DNA of 64,000 nucleotides. Source: Undibacterium sp. 5I1. GTDB taxonomy: Bacteria > Pseudomonadota > Gammaproteobacteria > Burkholderiales > Burkholderiaceae_D. Where the stretch lies: the NCBI RefSeq assembly GCF_034314085.1, contig NZ_JAVIWI010000001.1, forward strand, positions 3,906,001-3,970,000. Reading direction: 5' to 3'. The position numbers and the translations under genes were made by a program. Positions 39,682 through 47,821 of the stretch are shown piece by piece. Position 1 is the stretch's first letter; every line of letters begins with the position of its first letter. Below the pieces are notes generated by a model. It had not been told where the DNA came from and did no database searches. It was given only the letters and a program-made list of their open reading frames with translations.

Positions 39682-40761
39682 TTACTTTGGCAGAGATCCT
39701 TCAACGCCTTCGACTAACCAGTTAATACCTAACAGCTCACCCATAGGCAATTCTGCGTTCGCAGCCACTTTGACTTTGCCAGTGTTGTCTTTTAACGGAC
39801 CACCAAATGGCAGCAATTTACCATCGACAATGGCCTGTTTTTTCTCGTTAAACAGTTTTGCAACATCCGCAGGGACTGATGCATTTAATGGGGAAAGAAC
39901 GACGAGATTTTCTTTAATGCCCCAAAAGGTTTGCTCAGGTTTCCAAGTGCCAGCCAGCTCGCGTTTGACTTCCTGACTGTAATACACGCCCCAATTTTCT
40001 TTGTTCGCAGTTAGTTGGGCTTTAGGGCCATATTTCGCCATATCGGTATCCCAACCAAAAGCGTGCACGCCTTTTTCTTCTGCAACCTGGACCACTGCCG
40101 GAGAGTCCGTATTTTGCGCCAGCATATCGGCACCCTGTGCTACCAGAGTCTCAGCAGCTTGACGTTCTTTGCCTGGGTCGTACCAAGTGTTGACCCAGAC
40201 GACTTTGGTCTTGATTTTAGGATTGACGCTTTTTGCACCCAAGGTAAAAGCATCAATATTACGCACGACTTCCGGTACCGGGAATGAACCCACAAAGCCC
40301 AGTGTGTTGGACTTAGTCATCTTGCCCGCGATAATGCCGAGCAAGTAAGCGCCTTCATAAAACCTAGTTTGGTAAGTCCCTAAATTGGCTGCTGTTTTAT
40401 ACCCTGTAGCATGGACAAAATGGACTTTAGGAAATAATTTCGCAACCTTGACTGTTGGATCCATGTAGCCGAATGAGGTCGTGAAAATCAGCTTGTTGCC
40501 ATCGACGGCTAATTGGCGGATGACGCGTTCTGCATCGGCGGTTTCTGGTACGTTTTCAACAAACGTCGTTTTGATTTTTGCACCAAATTCTTTTTCAATT
40601 GCTAGGCGACCTTGATCATGCTGGAATGTCCAGCCACCGTCGCCGACGGGGCCCAGATACACAAAGGCGACTTTGAGTGGTTCGGCAGCAAAGGCTGCAG
40701 AGCCTGACATCAAGCTGCTTGCCATAGCGATGGCGGTTACTACGGTACGGATACGGTACAT
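39682..40761 (-). CDS. BMP-family ABC transporter substrate-binding protein
   Basis: A 359-residue periplasmic binding protein of the BMP/PnrA family, which binds nucleosides or purines for ABC uptake. Signal peptide MYRIRTVVTAIAMASSLMSG with cleavage near AFAA; then PLKVAFVYLGPVGDGGWTFQ, TTSFGYMDP, RFYEGAYLLGIIAG and the Trp/Asp motif FGWDTDMAKYG. The ATG at 40761 follows AAGGAG; the upstream extension is not coding-like. The ABC ATPase, permeases and 8-oxoguanine deaminase at 42.4-47.5 kb complete the system. A decayed copy exists at 36.4 kb. Confidence 0.93.
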   Translation of the reverse strand: MYRIRTVVTAIAMASSLMSGSAAFAAEPLKVAFVYLGPVGDGGWTFQHDQGRLAIEKEFGAKIKTTFVENVPETADAERVIRQLAVDGNKLIFTTSFGYMDPTVKVAKLFPKVHFVHATGYKTAANLGTYQTRFYEGAYLLGIIAGKMTKSNTLGFVGSFPVPEVVRNIDAFTLGAKSVNPKIKTKVVWVNTWYDPGKERQAAETLVAQGADMLAQNTDSPAVVQVAEEKGVHAFGWDTDMAKYGPKAQLTANKENWGVYYSQEVKRELAGTWKPEQTFWGIKENLVVLSPLNASVPADVAKLFNEKKQAIVDGKLLPFGGPLKDNTGKVKVAANAELPMGELLGINWLVEGVEGSLPK

Positions 40762-40858
40762 TGATAACTCCTTGTCTTGAATAAATCCCTGATAGCAACG
40801 GGGACGACTGGTAAGTACAGACAAACACAATAAGATAAAACGTGTAATAAATACGACT

Positions 40859-40924
40859 AAAAAAAATCAAGCGTGAAGTCTCAAACTTCTTGCGGGATGA
40901 AGCTCGCGCAACTAGTTTGAAACT
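40859..40924 (-). terminator. Terminator after the Tsx-like gene
   Basis: AGTCTCAAACT (40877-40887) pairs with AGTTTGAAACT (40914-40924) at 10 of 11 positions, with an inner TTGCG/CGCAA extension. The A-run at 40859-40866 provides a U-tract on the minus strand about 10 bases beyond the stem. It would separate the Tsx-like transcript from the BMP gene. Confidence 0.6.
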
Positions 40925-40947
40925 GTCGCTCTCTCAACTTTGTCCGT

Positions 40948-41787
40948 TTAAAAATGATATTCAACTCTTGCCATCGGTGTTTTTGCCAATGAGCCGGGGA
41001 CTTGCGATGGATTGCCGAACTTGTTGCGCCAGTATTGATATTCAAAACCAGCTCGTAACGTATTTTTGCCGATTCCAAGCGCAGTGCCAACGTCATACAT
41101 GATCATCGCATCAATATTCGTCTCTGGGGAGGTTGGGCCACCATATTCATTTTTTCCTTTGGAGGCGATGTAATTCATATAGCCTTCAAATGCGAATCCG
41201 CTTGTGCTGATAGGAATACCCCATGCAGCACTCAGCATAGGATGGAGATCATAGGTGTAGCGGCTAGTGACACCAATAGGAAAGTTGCTCTCTTGCAGTA
41301 ACAACAGACTGACGTCTAAAAATCCAGGCACATCCACCATCAGTGTTGGGCCGACAACGAGCATGCGCTTTTTGGAGGCATATCCAGTGTCATTCTTCGT
41401 GTTCCAATCAAAGCCTGCGGTAATGCCAACACCGCGCACCGGACCGAAGGCTAGGCTCTTACCAGTCACTTTGCCTAGATCTAAAGTGTTCCGGTAGACC
41501 ACATATGCTTCTTGCGCATTGCTGTCTTTACTATCAGACTGCAACAGATCGATATTGAAATAATTCGAGCCGTATTTGTACCCACTGACATGAGTCAGAT
41601 TGAATATATGTTTTGAAATGTCTTCTGGGTTGTATGGCTCTGCAAATTTGGAGCCGTAACGATAGCCGATTGAGGTGTCGCTCCAGTCGGCCGCATTGGC
41701 CTGACTGACTGTGGCGCTTGCTAGCAGCAATGTGATTGCAGAAGCGAGTTTCTTGCTGATTGAGGATTTTAAGGGTGTTGCCAACAT
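40948..41787 (-). CDS. Tsx-like nucleoside-type outer-membrane protein
   Basis: A 279-residue outer-membrane beta-barrel: signal peptide ending ANAADWSD, alternating beta strands, and a C-terminal Phe (ARVEYHF) required for barrel assembly. SIGYRYGSKFAEPYN and related segments resemble the Tsx/OmpW-sized nucleoside channel family. The neighbouring purine transporter supports nucleoside or nucleobase passage. The ATG at 41787 is preferred because GGAGAG lies directly upstream; a second ATG four codons earlier is badly spaced. Confidence 0.82.
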   Translation of the reverse strand: MLATPLKSSISKKLASAITLLLASATVSQANAADWSDTSIGYRYGSKFAEPYNPEDISKHIFNLTHVSGYKYGSNYFNIDLLQSDSKDSNAQEAYVVYRNTLDLGKVTGKSLAFGPVRGVGITAGFDWNTKNDTGYASKKRMLVVGPTLMVDVPGFLDVSLLLLQESNFPIGVTSRYTYDLHPMLSAAWGIPISTSGFAFEGYMNYIASKGKNEYGGPTSPETNIDAMIMYDVGTALGIGKNTLRAGFEYQYWRNKFGNPSQVPGSLAKTPMARVEYHF

Positions 41788-41928
41788 AATGCTCTCCATA
41801 AGGATTTACGATTAAATTTGAATCTGTTTCCGCCTAATTATTTTTTGAAACTGGGATGGAACTGGACTGCAGGTAAGAATCGAAAAATCTTTCACTATTC
41901 GGTGTTTTATGGACAGTTATAGTTTTAG

Positions 41929-41938
41929 TTGTCAACAA
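41929..41938. promoter_or_regulatory. Candidate operator box 1, TTGTCAACAA
   Basis: Imperfect palindrome TTGT-CA-ACAA, about 140 bp upstream of the Tsx-like gene. It shares 9 of 10 bases with the box at 42280-42289. The pattern resembles GntR/FadR-type operators; the regulator is not in the window. Confidence 0.45.
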
Positions 41939-42278
41939 TAATGGATTTGTATGTTGACGATTTCCAATCTCTTTGTCAGCAAAAAATGTGCCACTCTCCT
42001 TTTGATTTTTCTCACCAATGAGGAGCAGATTTACTTCGTTTCATTGAATCGAGCGCATTAAATTAGGCCTTAAACGACGATAAATGTGCATTTCTAGTGC
42101 GTTTTTAATGGAAAATCGGAAGATTGACAACAGATTGTCTGATCAATACTATTGTTGTGCGCGACTTAACTCATATGATTGATAGGCATGTTATTTTCAT
42201 CATTGATGGGATGGCGAAAGGAAAATATAACAGCTTTAACCACATTCTAAGTAAACATTGTTATCAATAAAGTGAAAT

Positions 42279-42290
42279 ATTGTCGACAAT
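42279..42290. promoter_or_regulatory. Candidate operator box 2, ATTGTCGACAAT
   Basis: Perfect 12-bp palindrome about 125 bp upstream of the ABC ATPase start, matching box 1 at 41929-41938 except at one central base. Paired boxes on both sides of a divergent region suggest one regulator for uptake and outer-membrane entry. Confidence 0.5.
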
Positions 42291-42415
42291 TTGCATCATC
42301 TGATTGTATGCTCAGCATGTCGATACAGAGAACTTCTCAATATGGAATGGCTGAGATTGGCATGACAATTGCGACAGTTGATTTTGCTATTTACTTCTCT
42401 CTTTAACGGGACGCT

Positions 42416-44086
42416 ATGGATCACTTGCCAGCTTCACCTGAGTTACCTGCGACGGCTCTGCCAATTCAGCCAGATCAGACGATATCGTCATTGACACAGT
42501 CGCCTCGTCTGGTGTTAACTGGGATCACCAAGCGCTACCCTACTGTGGTTGCCAACGACGACATCGCACTGACCGTGCAGCCCGGAGAGATTCACGCTTT
42601 ACTCGGCGAAAACGGTGCCGGTAAAAGTACCTTGATGAAAATCGTGTATGGCGTGATCCAACCCGATGAAGGTACGATTTTGTGGGAAGGGCGCTATATG
42701 GATATCACCAATCCCGCCCAAGCGCGACGTATGGGGATAGGAATGGTGTTTCAGCATTTTTCTTTATTTGAGACCCTTACGGTTGCTGAGAATATTGCGC
42801 TTGCGATGGATGTGCCGACAGCACCGGCATCGCTCGCCGCCAGGATTACGGAAGTCTCTGACAAATACGGATTACCGATTGACCCTTACCGCCTAGTACA
42901 TAGCATGTCAGTAGGCGAACGCCAAAGGGTAGAAATTGTTCGTTGCTTGTTATTGGAGCCTAAGCTGTTAATCATGGATGAACCAACATCCGTGCTGACT
43001 CCACAGGCGGTATTGATCTTGTTTGACACGTTGCGACAATTGGCTAAAGAGGGTTGCAGCATCTTGTATATCAGCCATAAGTTAGATGAGATCCGGGCAC
43101 TGTGTGACACAGCAACCGTGCTGCGCGGCGGTCGTGTCACGGGTACTGCGGTACCTAAACAAGAAACCAACGACAGTCTGGCACGGATGATGATCGGTGG
43201 CGAACTTGCCGAATGTCATTTAGTCCCACAAGAAACAGGGGAAGTGCGTTTAGCGCTAAACCATTTGTCCATGTCGACGATTGATCCTTTTGGCACCGCG
43301 CTGGAATCGATCAGCTTGTCTGTAAAAAGCGGAGAAATATTGGGGATTGCAGGTATCTCTGGTAATGGCCAAAAAGAATTATTAGCTGCGTTGTCGGGAG
43401 AAGTTCTCAGCCCGCAAAGTAAGATGATCAGCATTATTGGACAAGATGCCGGACGCCTGAATTCAGCGCAACGACGACGCCTGGGCCTGACCTTTGTTCC
43501 TGAGGAGCGCTTAGGGCGTGGTGCGGTGCCTGCCATGAGTCTATTACACAACGCATTATTAACTGGCGCCCGGCATGGCATGGTGAAGAATGGATTTTTA
43601 CGTCATTCTGCGATTCGTCAGTTCACACAAGAAGTTATTACACGCTTCAAAGTCAAATGCGGTGGCGACAGCGCTGTTGCTTCTAGTCTGTCCGGTGGCA
43701 ATCTACAAAAATTTATTGTCGGACGCGAGACGATGCTCAATCCCAAATTGATGATAATCGCGCAGCCGACTTGGGGTGTGGATGTGGGTGCTGCACAGAT
43801 GATACGGCAAGCCCTGATGGATCTGCGACAGCAAGGAGTGGCGCTGCTAGTCATCTCCGAAGAGCTGGAGGAATTGTTCACGATCAGCGACCGTATCTGC
43901 GTTTTGGCTGAGGGACGTTTGTCACCGGCATTGCCTTTGGCCGATACAAGTATTGAACAAATCGGAAACTGGATGAGCGGCAAATTTGATACAGTGAGGA
44001 AGAGAATGGACGGGTCGTCTATGCAGTCAGACCGTCCATCTATCGCCGGACAAGCAAACAATCATCAGGAGAGCCATTTTGTCTAA
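42416..44086 (+). CDS. ABC transporter ATP-binding protein (BMP-type purine/nucleoside)
   Basis: A 556-residue protein with two fused ATPase domains. The N-terminal domain (about 30-260) is complete: Walker A GENGAGKST (about 64), signature SVGERQRVEI and Walker B LLIMDEPTSVLTP. The second (about 275-520) has a degenerate Walker A (GISGNGQKELL), signature LSGGNLQKF and Walker B-like IIAQPTWGVDVG, as usual for the YufO/NupA and RbsA-like families. It energises the two permeases that follow; the TTG start of the first permease overlaps its stop by 8 bp. It is transcribed away from the Tsx-like gene. Confidence 0.95.
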   Translation: MDHLPASPELPATALPIQPDQTISSLTQSPRLVLTGITKRYPTVVANDDIALTVQPGEIHALLGENGAGKSTLMKIVYGVIQPDEGTILWEGRYMDITNPAQARRMGIGMVFQHFSLFETLTVAENIALAMDVPTAPASLAARITEVSDKYGLPIDPYRLVHSMSVGERQRVEIVRCLLLEPKLLIMDEPTSVLTPQAVLILFDTLRQLAKEGCSILYISHKLDEIRALCDTATVLRGGRVTGTAVPKQETNDSLARMMIGGELAECHLVPQETGEVRLALNHLSMSTIDPFGTALESISLSVKSGEILGIAGISGNGQKELLAALSGEVLSPQSKMISIIGQDAGRLNSAQRRRLGLTFVPEERLGRGAVPAMSLLHNALLTGARHGMVKNGFLRHSAIRQFTQEVITRFKVKCGGDSAVASSLSGGNLQKFIVGRETMLNPKLMIIAQPTWGVDVGAAQMIRQALMDLRQQGVALLVISEELEELFTISDRICVLAEGRLSPALPLADTSIEQIGNWMSGKFDTVRKRMDGSSMQSDRPSIAGQANNHQESHFV

Positions 44087-45206
44087 TATGTTTAAGTTGG
44101 AGCGCCGCCCTGTACCGTCTTCCATGATGAAGATCGCATCACCCCTGATCGCGGCAGTGGCGATGTTGCTTACCGGCATCATAATTTTTACTGCACTTGG
44201 AAAACCACCGCAACAAGCGTTTTATGTCTTCTTCATCAAGCCGGTCGAGAACATATATGGGGTTGGAGAATTATTATTGAAGGCATCACCTTTATTATTG
44301 TGCGCACTTGGTCTGGCAATAGGATTCCGAGCGAATGTTTGGAATATCGGAGCAGAAGGCCAGTTGACGATGGGCGCGATTACCAGTGGTGGCGTCGCGT
44401 TGTGGTTGGGAGATACCAGCGTCGCATGGGGTTTGCCGCTGATGTTGTTGGCTGGTGCTCTGGGCGGTATGGCATGGGCTGCGATACCGGCGTTTTTACG
44501 GAACCGTTTTAATACCAGCGAAATTCTGGTGACCTTGATGTTGGTTTATATTGCGCAGTTATTTTTATCGTTTCTAGTCCATGGCCCATGGCGTGATCCC
44601 CAAGGTTTTAATTTTCCGCAATCGAAAACCTTCGCTGACGCATACTTAATCCCCCTATTAGTCGAAGGTACTCGTACCAACTGGAGTTTTGTGTTGGGAT
44701 TAGTGCTGGCGATTGCTTCTTGGATTTTTTCTAGTCAGACGTATGCGGGCTATCGTATGCAGGTAGCTGGACTGGCACCTGCAGCGGCGACGTATGCTGG
44801 ATTTTCGATTAAGCGCAATGTCTGGGTCGCTTTACTGATCAGCGGAGCGACTGCCGGTATGGCAGGTATGTGTGAAGTCGCAGGCCCGATTGGGCAGTTG
44901 CAGGCTCAGATATCGCCAGGCTATGGCTTTGCTGCAATTATCGTGGCATGGATCGGCCGTTTGCATCCGATTGGCATCGTGTTTGGCTCGTTGCTGATGT
45001 CGCTGCTCTATCTAGGTGGTGAGTCGGCGCAAATGCAGATGGCATTGCCGTCGGCGATCACTGGCTTGTTTCAGGGTTTGTTGCTGTTTTATTTATTGGC
45101 AGCCGATCTGTTTATTACCTTCAGAGTAAAAAAAGTCCATACCCATCATAGCTCTAACGTTAACACGCCGAACAAAATGTCCGCTGTGACTAAGGAGGCA
45201 GTATGA
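44079..45206 (+). CDS. ABC transporter permease 1 (BMP-type purine/nucleoside)
   Basis: A 375-residue membrane protein with about ten helices of the BPD_transp_2 family (YufP/NupB-like). LGLAIGFRANVWNIGAEGQL and NRFNTSEILVTLMLVYIAQL are family-typical. The TTG at 44079 is taken as the start: AGGAG (44067-44071) is seven bases upstream, while the ATG at 44088 is too far. It overlaps the ATPase gene and the next permease (ATGA). Confidence 0.93.
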   Translation: MSNMFKLERRPVPSSMMKIASPLIAAVAMLLTGIIIFTALGKPPQQAFYVFFIKPVENIYGVGELLLKASPLLLCALGLAIGFRANVWNIGAEGQLTMGAITSGGVALWLGDTSVAWGLPLMLLAGALGGMAWAAIPAFLRNRFNTSEILVTLMLVYIAQLFLSFLVHGPWRDPQGFNFPQSKTFADAYLIPLLVEGTRTNWSFVLGLVLAIASWIFSSQTYAGYRMQVAGLAPAAATYAGFSIKRNVWVALLISGATAGMAGMCEVAGPIGQLQAQISPGYGFAAIIVAWIGRLHPIGIVFGSLLMSLLYLGGESAQMQMALPSAITGLFQGLLLFYLLAADLFITFRVKKVHTHHSSNVNTPNKMSAVTKEAV

Positions 45207-46132
45207 ATTTTGACATTCCATTACTCGCTATTTTTGCCAGCACCGTCACCGCTGCCACACCTCTGATTTACGCCGCATTAGGTGAAACTGTGGTTGAAAA
45301 AGCCGGCGTTCTTAATCTAGGGATTGAAGGCATGATGCTGGTCGGTGCGGTCTCAGGCTTCGCAGCCACCTTGGCGACAGGCAGCCCTATAATCGGCTTT
45401 TTCGCGGCCGGCTGTGCAGGTGTCTTAATGTCGTTGATATTTGCCGTACTGACTTTGAGTTTGCAGGCGAATCAGGTGGCTACCGGATTGGCGCTGACCT
45501 TATTTGGCATAGGTTTGTCCGCATTTGTCGGGCATGATTTCGCTGGTACGCCGATCGCTGGCTTAAAGAAGTTGCCCATTCCTTTCTTGTCCGACATACC
45601 AATAATTGGGCAATTGTTATTCAGCTACGACGCGATGGTCTATGGCTCAATTCTTCTGTTTGTTGCTGTTCAATGGTTTTTGGCTAAAAGTTATGCTGGT
45701 CTAAAAATACGAGCGATCGGTGAGTCGCCGACAGTGGCGCATGAGGTTGGTCATCCTGTGATCTGGATACGTTATTGTGCGGTGATGTTTGGTGGTGCGA
45801 CTGCGGGTATTGCTGGCGCTTATCTGTCTCTGGTGCAGACGCCGATGTGGGTCGAGGGCATGACTGCAGGTAAGGGCTGGATTGCGTTAGCACTGGTCGT
45901 GTTTGGAACTTGGAAGCCGCTGCGTGTGGTACTTGGCGCGTATCTGTTTGGTGGAGTCACTGTGATGCAATTGTTTGCACAAGGATTTGGATTTGGAATA
46001 CCGTCAGAGTTTTTATCGATGTTGCCGTATGTCGCGACGATTGTCGTGCTGGTGATTATTTGCCGTGATCCAAAAACAATTTTACTGAATCAGCCTCTGT
46101 CATTGGGAAAAAGCTTTCATCCGGGTTCGTAA
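45203..46132 (+). CDS. ABC transporter permease 2 (BMP-type purine/nucleoside)
   Basis: A 309-residue membrane protein with about nine helices, the YufQ/NupC-like partner of the preceding permease. AALGETVVEKAGVLNLGIEG and GMTAGKGWIALALVVFGTWK are hallmark segments. The ATG overlaps the previous stop and follows AAGGAGG. The 8-oxoguanine deaminase gene begins 51 bp later in the same direction. Confidence 0.94.
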   Translation: MNFDIPLLAIFASTVTAATPLIYAALGETVVEKAGVLNLGIEGMMLVGAVSGFAATLATGSPIIGFFAAGCAGVLMSLIFAVLTLSLQANQVATGLALTLFGIGLSAFVGHDFAGTPIAGLKKLPIPFLSDIPIIGQLLFSYDAMVYGSILLFVAVQWFLAKSYAGLKIRAIGESPTVAHEVGHPVIWIRYCAVMFGGATAGIAGAYLSLVQTPMWVEGMTAGKGWIALALVVFGTWKPLRVVLGAYLFGGVTVMQLFAQGFGFGIPSEFLSMLPYVATIVVLVIICRDPKTILLNQPLSLGKSFHPGS

Positions 46133-46183
46133 TCGACCCAGACTCAACCAGACTAATTCGAGTGTATTTTTCAGATCAATGAT

Positions 46184-47545
46184 ATGACTAAAACTTTGCT
46201 GATTAAAAATGCTCGCGTTCTGGTGACCATGGATGATCAACGCCGAGAAATCGCACGTGGTGCAGTGTTTGTCCGGGATCATGTAATTGAGCAGGTCGGT
46301 CAGACTGCCGATTTGCCGGATACGGCGGATGAAGTGATCGACGCCAGTCATCATGTAGTAATTCCTGGCCTGATCAATACCCATCATCATATGTATCAAA
46401 GCCTGACTCGGGTGATACCTGCAGCGCAGAATGGCGAGTTGTTTAACTGGCTCACCAATCTTTATCCGATCTGGGCGAATTTAACACCGGAGATGGTGAA
46501 AGTCTCAACTCTGACGGCGATGGCCGAACTGATGCTATCCGGTTGCACGACCAGCAGCGACCATCTGTACATTTATCCGAATGGATGCAAGTTAGATGAC
46601 AGCATTGAATCTGCACAGAAGATCGGTATGCGTTTTCATGCAGCGCGCGGCTCAATGAGTGTTGGACAGTCTAAAGGTGGCCTACCGCCAGATCGCGTCG
46701 TAGAAACAGAAGCTGCGATACTGAAAGATACGCAGCGTTTAATCGAGACTTACCATGACAAAGAGCGCTTTGCGATGCAACGTATTGTGGTTGCACCTTG
46801 TTCGCCATTCTCGGTATCGAGAGAACTGATGAAACAGTCTGCATTAATGGCGCGCAACTATGGAGTGTCCTTACATACGCACTTGGCAGAGAATACTAAC
46901 GATATTGCATATAGCCGCGAAAAATTTAATATGACGCCTGCAGAGTATGCAGAAGACTGTGGCTGGGTTGGTCATGATGTCTGGCATGCACATTGCGTGC
47001 AACTCGATGACGATGGCATTACGATGTTTGCACGCACAGGCACCGGTGTTGCACACTGCCCTTGTTCCAACATGCGGCTTGGCTCTGGTATTGCGCCAGT
47101 CCGCAAAATGATTGATGCCGGTTTGCATGTCGGTCTGGGTGTCGATGGCTGCGCCTCGAATGACGCCGGACATTTGCTGGGCGAAGTCCGCCAAGCGATG
47201 TTGTTGCAGCGTGTCGGATTTGGTCCCGATGCAATGACGGCTCGTCAGGCATTAGAAATTGCCACACTCGGCGGTGCCAAAGTCCTGAACCGGGACGATA
47301 TCGGCGCACTAAAACCCGGTATGGCTGCCGACATAGCACTTTTCAATCTCGATCAAATTGGTTTTGCCGGAGCGGTGCATGATCCCGTTGCTGCATTAGT
47401 TTTTTGCACCCCGTCGAATACTGATTACAGCATCATCAACGGGCGTGTAGTCGTGCGGGAAGGCAATTTGACATCGATCGATTTACCAGTTGTGATGGTG
47501 CGCCACAATAGCCTTGCAATGGATCTGGCAGAAGCGGCGCGTTGA
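46184..47545 (+). CDS. 8-oxoguanine deaminase (amidohydrolase)
   Basis: A 453-residue amidohydrolase of the TrzA/AtzA-like group. Metal and catalytic residues are visible: GLINTHHHMYQ (HxH), VSLHTHLAENTNDI (His and Glu), VWHAHCVQLDD (His) and LGVDGCASNDAGHLLGE (Asp). The ASND-x-GHLLGE segment and LYPIWANL fit 8-oxoguanine deaminases, which turn 8-oxoguanine into urate, rather than guanine deaminase GuaD. Co-location with the BMP-type transporter suggests that imported oxidised purines are the substrate. Confidence 0.87.
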   Translation: MTKTLLIKNARVLVTMDDQRREIARGAVFVRDHVIEQVGQTADLPDTADEVIDASHHVVIPGLINTHHHMYQSLTRVIPAAQNGELFNWLTNLYPIWANLTPEMVKVSTLTAMAELMLSGCTTSSDHLYIYPNGCKLDDSIESAQKIGMRFHAARGSMSVGQSKGGLPPDRVVETEAAILKDTQRLIETYHDKERFAMQRIVVAPCSPFSVSRELMKQSALMARNYGVSLHTHLAENTNDIAYSREKFNMTPAEYAEDCGWVGHDVWHAHCVQLDDDGITMFARTGTGVAHCPCSNMRLGSGIAPVRKMIDAGLHVGLGVDGCASNDAGHLLGEVRQAMLLQRVGFGPDAMTARQALEIATLGGAKVLNRDDIGALKPGMAADIALFNLDQIGFAGAVHDPVAALVFCTPSNTDYSIINGRVVVREGNLTSIDLPVVMVRHNSLAMDLAEAAR

Positions 47546-47821
47546 CACACTAAGTGCGTATTTTGTACAGGAGTTTCTGCGTACCCAGATTTCAACTAAT
47601 ATGAGTATTGCCGAATTTTTAAAGGCTAGCTGACGGCACAAATGAGAATACTTGGAATTGCTTGAGTGCTTAACTTACCCGAAAATCCATGTAGTCATGT
47701 GTAGTGATCTTCTCCTTGGGACCTTGAATGGTACGAGTTGGTATCGTCTCTCTGACAAATTAGTTGTAACAATTTTCGTATTAAAAAATGTACTTTATTA
47801 TCGTTGTAATGCCATTGCCAT

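Larger units (their letters stand above)
41788..42415. promoter_or_regulatory. Divergent promoter region of the purine uptake genes
   Basis: About 630 bp between the Tsx-like gene and the ABC operon, AT rich. It contains two similar palindromes, TTGTCAACAA (41929-41938) near the Tsx-like gene and ATTGTCGACAAT (42279-42290) near the ABC operon. No purine riboswitch fold was recognised. Confidence 0.5.

Noticed and set aside
41788..42415. Purine riboswitch upstream of the purine transport operon
   Set aside because: Looked for the three-way-junction pattern; no supporting paired segments found.
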